Positions 61,719 to 64,000 of a stretch of DNA of 64,000 bases are shown here, in pieces. Location: the NCBI RefSeq assembly GCF_000015165.1, contig NC_009485.1:2210001-2274000 (forward strand), read 5' to 3'. The stretch's first letter is position 1. Every line of letters begins with the position of its first letter. The notes under the pieces were generated by a model. It saw only the letters and a program-made list of their open reading frames with translations, was not told where the DNA came from and made no database searches. This stretch comes from Bradyrhizobium sp. BTAi1. GTDB lineage: Bacteria; Pseudomonadota; Alphaproteobacteria; Rhizobiales; Xanthobacteraceae. A program made the position numbers and the translations under genes.

Positions 61719-63305
61719 ATGAGAAGCTTCCATTTCCCTGGCAGGTCCACGGTTCACGCCCAGAACGGCATGATCGCAACCTCGCATCCGCAGGCCGCGC
61801 TGGCCGGCATCGAGGTGCTGCGCGCCGGCGGCACGGCGGCGGACGCGGCGGTCGCGGCCTGCGCGCTGCTCGGGGTGATTGAACCGCAGTCGACCGGAAT
61901 CGGCGGCGACTGTTTCGCTTTGGTACAGCCCAAGGGGGAGGGCCGGATCACGGCCTATAACGGCTCCGGCCGTGCACCGATGGCCGCAACGGTGGACTGG
62001 TACCTGGAGCGCAAGATCCATTCGGTGCCGCTGACCTCGGCCCATGCCGTGTCCGTTCCCGGTGCGATCGATGCCTGGGACCGCATCCTGCGCGACCACG
62101 GCCGGCTCGGGCTTGATCGTCTGCTGCAGCCTGCGATCCGCGCCGCGGAGGACGGCTATGTGGTGGCGCCGCGCGTCGCCTTCGACTGGAACAATCAGTT
62201 CGAGAAGCTCAGGAACGGCACCAACACCGCCCGCTATTTTCTGCCGCATGGCAAGGTCGCCGCGGTCGGCGATGTCATCCGCCAGCCGGAACTGGCGCAG
62301 ACGCTGCGCATCATCGCCAAAGAGGGGCCAAAGGGCTTCTACACCGGCGCGGTGGCCGAGGACATGGTGCAGACCTTGCGCGGCATCGGCGGCCTGCACA
62401 CGCTGGAGGACTTCGCCAACCACCAGACCGAGGTGACCGCGCCGATCGGCACCAGCTACAAGGATTACGACGTCTGGCAGTGCCCGCCCAACGGCCCGGG
62501 CATCACCATGCTGGTGATGCTCAACATCCTGTCGCGTTTCGACCTGACCCGGATCGCGCCGCTCAGCGTCGAGCGCTTCCATCTCGAAGCCGAGGCTGCA
62601 CGCATCGCCTACATGATGCGCGAGCAGCACATCGGCGACCCCGCGCATATGACGACCGAGGTCGCGAGCATCCTCGCCAAGGAATTCGCGGACGAGTACA
62701 TTTCGCAGATCAGCCTCGACAAGCTGCTCGATCTGCCGAACGTCGCGCCGCCGATGAATCCGGAGACGGTCTACATCACCGTCGTCGACCGCGACCGCAA
62801 TGTCTGCTCGTTCATCAATTCGATCGCGCATTCGTTCGGCTCGGCGATCGTGTCCAACGAGACCGGCGTTCTGCTGCAGAACCGCGCCGGCGGCTTCCGC
62901 ATCCAGCCGGACCATCCGAACTGCATCGGGCCGGGCAAGCGTCCGCTGCACACGATCATCCCGGCGCTCGCCACCAAGGCCGGCCGCGCCCAGATGTCGT
63001 TCGGCGTCATGGGCGGCCAGTATCAGCCGGTCGGCCAGACCCACGTGCTGACCAACATCCTGGACTATGGCTGCGACGTGCAGGAAGCGATCGATATGGC
63101 CAGGGGTCTGCACTACGAGGGCGTCTATCAGCTCGAGGATGGCGTGCCGGCCGACGTGGTCGAAGGGCTGCAGAAGATCGGCCACAAGACCTCCAAAGTG
63201 GTCTCGCCGCTCGGTGGTGGCCAGGCGATCTGGATCGACTGGGACAAGGGCACGCTCACCGGCGGCTCCGACCCGCGCAAGGATGGCTGCGCGCTGGGGT
63301 ATTGA
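61719..63305 (+). CDS. Gamma-glutamyltransferase family protein
   Basis: A 528-residue Ntn hydrolase precursor. MIATSHPQAALAGIEVLRAGG starts the large subunit, and the autocleavage/catalytic Thr350 lies in NPETVYITVVDRDRN, giving a small subunit of about 179 residues. No Sec signal peptide is seen, so it is cytoplasmic or exported otherwise. It could act on glutathione or on gamma-glutamyl or acyl amides; cytoplasmic relatives include cephalosporin-acylase-like and YwrD-type enzymes. Confidence 0.88.
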   Translation: MRSFHFPGRSTVHAQNGMIATSHPQAALAGIEVLRAGGTAADAAVAACALLGVIEPQSTGIGGDCFALVQPKGEGRITAYNGSGRAPMAATVDWYLERKIHSVPLTSAHAVSVPGAIDAWDRILRDHGRLGLDRLLQPAIRAAEDGYVVAPRVAFDWNNQFEKLRNGTNTARYFLPHGKVAAVGDVIRQPELAQTLRIIAKEGPKGFYTGAVAEDMVQTLRGIGGLHTLEDFANHQTEVTAPIGTSYKDYDVWQCPPNGPGITMLVMLNILSRFDLTRIAPLSVERFHLEAEAARIAYMMREQHIGDPAHMTTEVASILAKEFADEYISQISLDKLLDLPNVAPPMNPETVYITVVDRDRNVCSFINSIAHSFGSAIVSNETGVLLQNRAGGFRIQPDHPNCIGPGKRPLHTIIPALATKAGRAQMSFGVMGGQYQPVGQTHVLTNILDYGCDVQEAIDMARGLHYEGVYQLEDGVPADVVEGLQKIGHKTSKVVSPLGGGQAIWIDWDKGTLTGGSDPRKDGCALGY

Positions 63306-63312
63306 GGCGAGG

Positions 63313-63405
63313 CTCTTCGTCGTCGCGAGCGCAGTGAAAGCGATCCAGAGCGACGGCCGTGGCTCTGGATTTCTTCGTCGGTGCGCTCCTCGCATCGACG
63401 ATGAC
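63313..63405. repeat. Degraded palindromic intergenic repeat
   Basis: CTTCGTCGTCGCGAGCG at the left, the inner pair ATCCAGAGC/GCTCTGGAT, and CTCGCATCGACGATGAC at the right follow the layout of the CGTCATTGCGAG family with several mismatches. It appears to be an old copy. Confidence 0.55.
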
Positions 63406-63446
63406 AGATGCGTAGGGGGCGCGTTCACGGCTCAAACAGCGATCGA

Positions 63447-63912
63447 CATGGCTTCACGTCTCGCGGCAAGGGATGCCCGAGGTCTGCATCAGGTCGTCCC
63501 TCGCGAGATTGCAGAGGGCGCAGGGAATGCCGGGTGAAGACCTCACCCATGGCCCGCCTGCGAACAAGAATGCAGGCGGCAGGTACCACAGGCAAAGCCG
63601 ATCATCCGGCATTCCCTGCGCGGCGGTCTTCACGCTTATACGCAGTCTCCCTGGTGCGCCGGGCTTGTTGGTCACCATAGCGGCAATGCGCTCACGCGCA
63701 CCGCGCGTGATACCAGCATCGGGGTATCAGGACGCTGCGACTTCACGTCCGCAAGCAATCGTTCGTCCGCGCATCGGAAGACACGCTGCGATCGCTCGCG
63801 GCCGCCGCTCCCCGCCTCGCGTGTCGTGACGATCGCGATGCGCCCCTCCGCAGTGAGGCGGGATGCGGATAGACAAACACGATTTCCGAAAAAGCGCAAT
63901 AGAATTATTTAA
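63447..63912 (-). repeat. About 440-bp structured dispersed repeat, copy B
   Basis: The reverse complement aligns with 46481-46921 throughout, from the CATCCCGCCTCA patch (near 63860) through CAGGGAGA to GGGCATC (near 63470). The core is a 15-bp perfect stem (63519-63533 with 63607-63621) around an inner 7-bp stem (63555-63561 with 63572-63578). Stem sequence differs from copy A at paired positions. Confidence 0.8.
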
Positions 63913-64000
63913 TTCAGAAATCGGTCGCGGGGGCGGCATCCCGCATCGGGAGATGCGGAGGCGCTGGGCAGGCTGGTCACCGGCCTCGCCATGCGCTAAA

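Larger units (their letters stand above)
63306..64000. other. Repeat-filled end of the window, no gene seen
   Basis: After the gamma-glutamyltransferase stop there is a degraded palindromic repeat (63313-63405), then copy B of the long structured repeat (63447-63912). The last 88 bases show nothing I can name. Short open frames exist on both strands but none has a credible RBS or protein-like composition. Confidence 0.6.

Noticed and set aside
61593..63428. Minus-strand open frame of 611 codons opposite the gamma-glutamyltransferase
   Set aside because: Mirror of a gene with a conserved catalytic Thr; composition is His/Arg/Asp-rich and low complexity.
63672..63939. Minus-strand short frames within repeat copy B
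   Set aside because: The matching part of copy A does not preserve the frame, while stem pairing is preserved, so the element reads as non-coding.
1..64000. CRISPR arrays, tRNA or rRNA genes, prophage or IS elements
   Set aside because: I looked for regularly spaced repeats, cloverleaf-like sequences with CCA ends, rRNA motifs, integrases and transposases and saw none. A tRNA scan would be needed to exclude a single tRNA with certainty.

Overview
The window is high-GC chromosomal DNA of an alphaproteobacterium in the Bradyrhizobium/Rhodopseudomonas group. The basis is codon use, ChvE/GguAB and non-phosphorylating pentose genes, HWE-type kinase, CheD and DUF1992 proteins, and short palindromic intergenic repeats (CGTCATTGCGAG...CTCGCAATGACG) of a kind I know from Bradyrhizobium genomes. 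The species assignment is inference. I see no rRNA, tRNA, IS element, phage gene or CRISPR array.

Region 1 (1-9092): a sugar operon. An IlvD/Edd-type sugar-acid dehydratase (cut by the window start), a DapA-like 2-keto-3-deoxy-sugar-acid dehydratase, a Gfo/Idh/MocA sugar 1-dehydrogenase, a mutarotase and an SMP-30 lactonase together make the non-phosphorylating L-arabinose (or D-galactose/L-arabinose) pathway. They are followed by the ABC importer ChvE-GguA-GguB. The last enzyme, 2-oxoglutarate semialdehyde dehydrogenase, is not in the window.

Region 2 (9681-24011): fourteen tightly packed genes form one signalling operon. They are STAS, CheY, CheA, CheW, a soluble PAS-PAS-PAS receptor, CheR, CheD, CheB, a receptor-like protein with a CheZ-like motif, a second STAS protein, a HATPase anti-sigma-type kinase, a receiver-PP2C phosphatase, an Hpt protein and a hybrid histidine kinase. 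This joins a full chemosensory array to a partner-switching (anti-sigma/anti-anti-sigma) module and a phosphorelay. It is the best candidate in the window for an under-described system.

Region 3 (24261-38221): a YeiH-type membrane protein with a 50-aa membrane partner, then sulfur- and redox-related genes. These include a four-domain rhodanese, a thiol dioxygenase and a 57-aa protein. Next come an NTF2-like protein divergent from a flavin amine oxidase/AAA+ ATPase pair, a GST and a Rieske ferredoxin. Last is a four-gene operon of tandem-SagB oxidoreductase, rhodanese-ankyrin protein and two small proteins. Palindromic repeats separate the transcription units.

Region 4 (38483-52915): aromatic catabolism interleaved with housekeeping. 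It holds an orphan phthalate-type reductase, gallate dioxygenase with a divergent LysR regulator, and vanA-gntR-vanB preceded by four GTATAC boxes. It also holds an HWE kinase with a DUF1488-like tail, small membrane or secreted proteins, a methyltransferase, a VOC protein, DUF1992 and a core MetE-like protein.

Region 5 (53085-64000): acetate kinase, GMC oxidoreductase, a divergent HemC facing a normal HemE, an 82-aa protein, a membrane diguanylate cyclase, SlyX-TrhO and gamma-glutamyltransferase. Two copies of a roughly 440-bp structured repeat lie in opposite orientation, at 46481-46921 and 63447-63912. Their paired base changes preserve a long hairpin.
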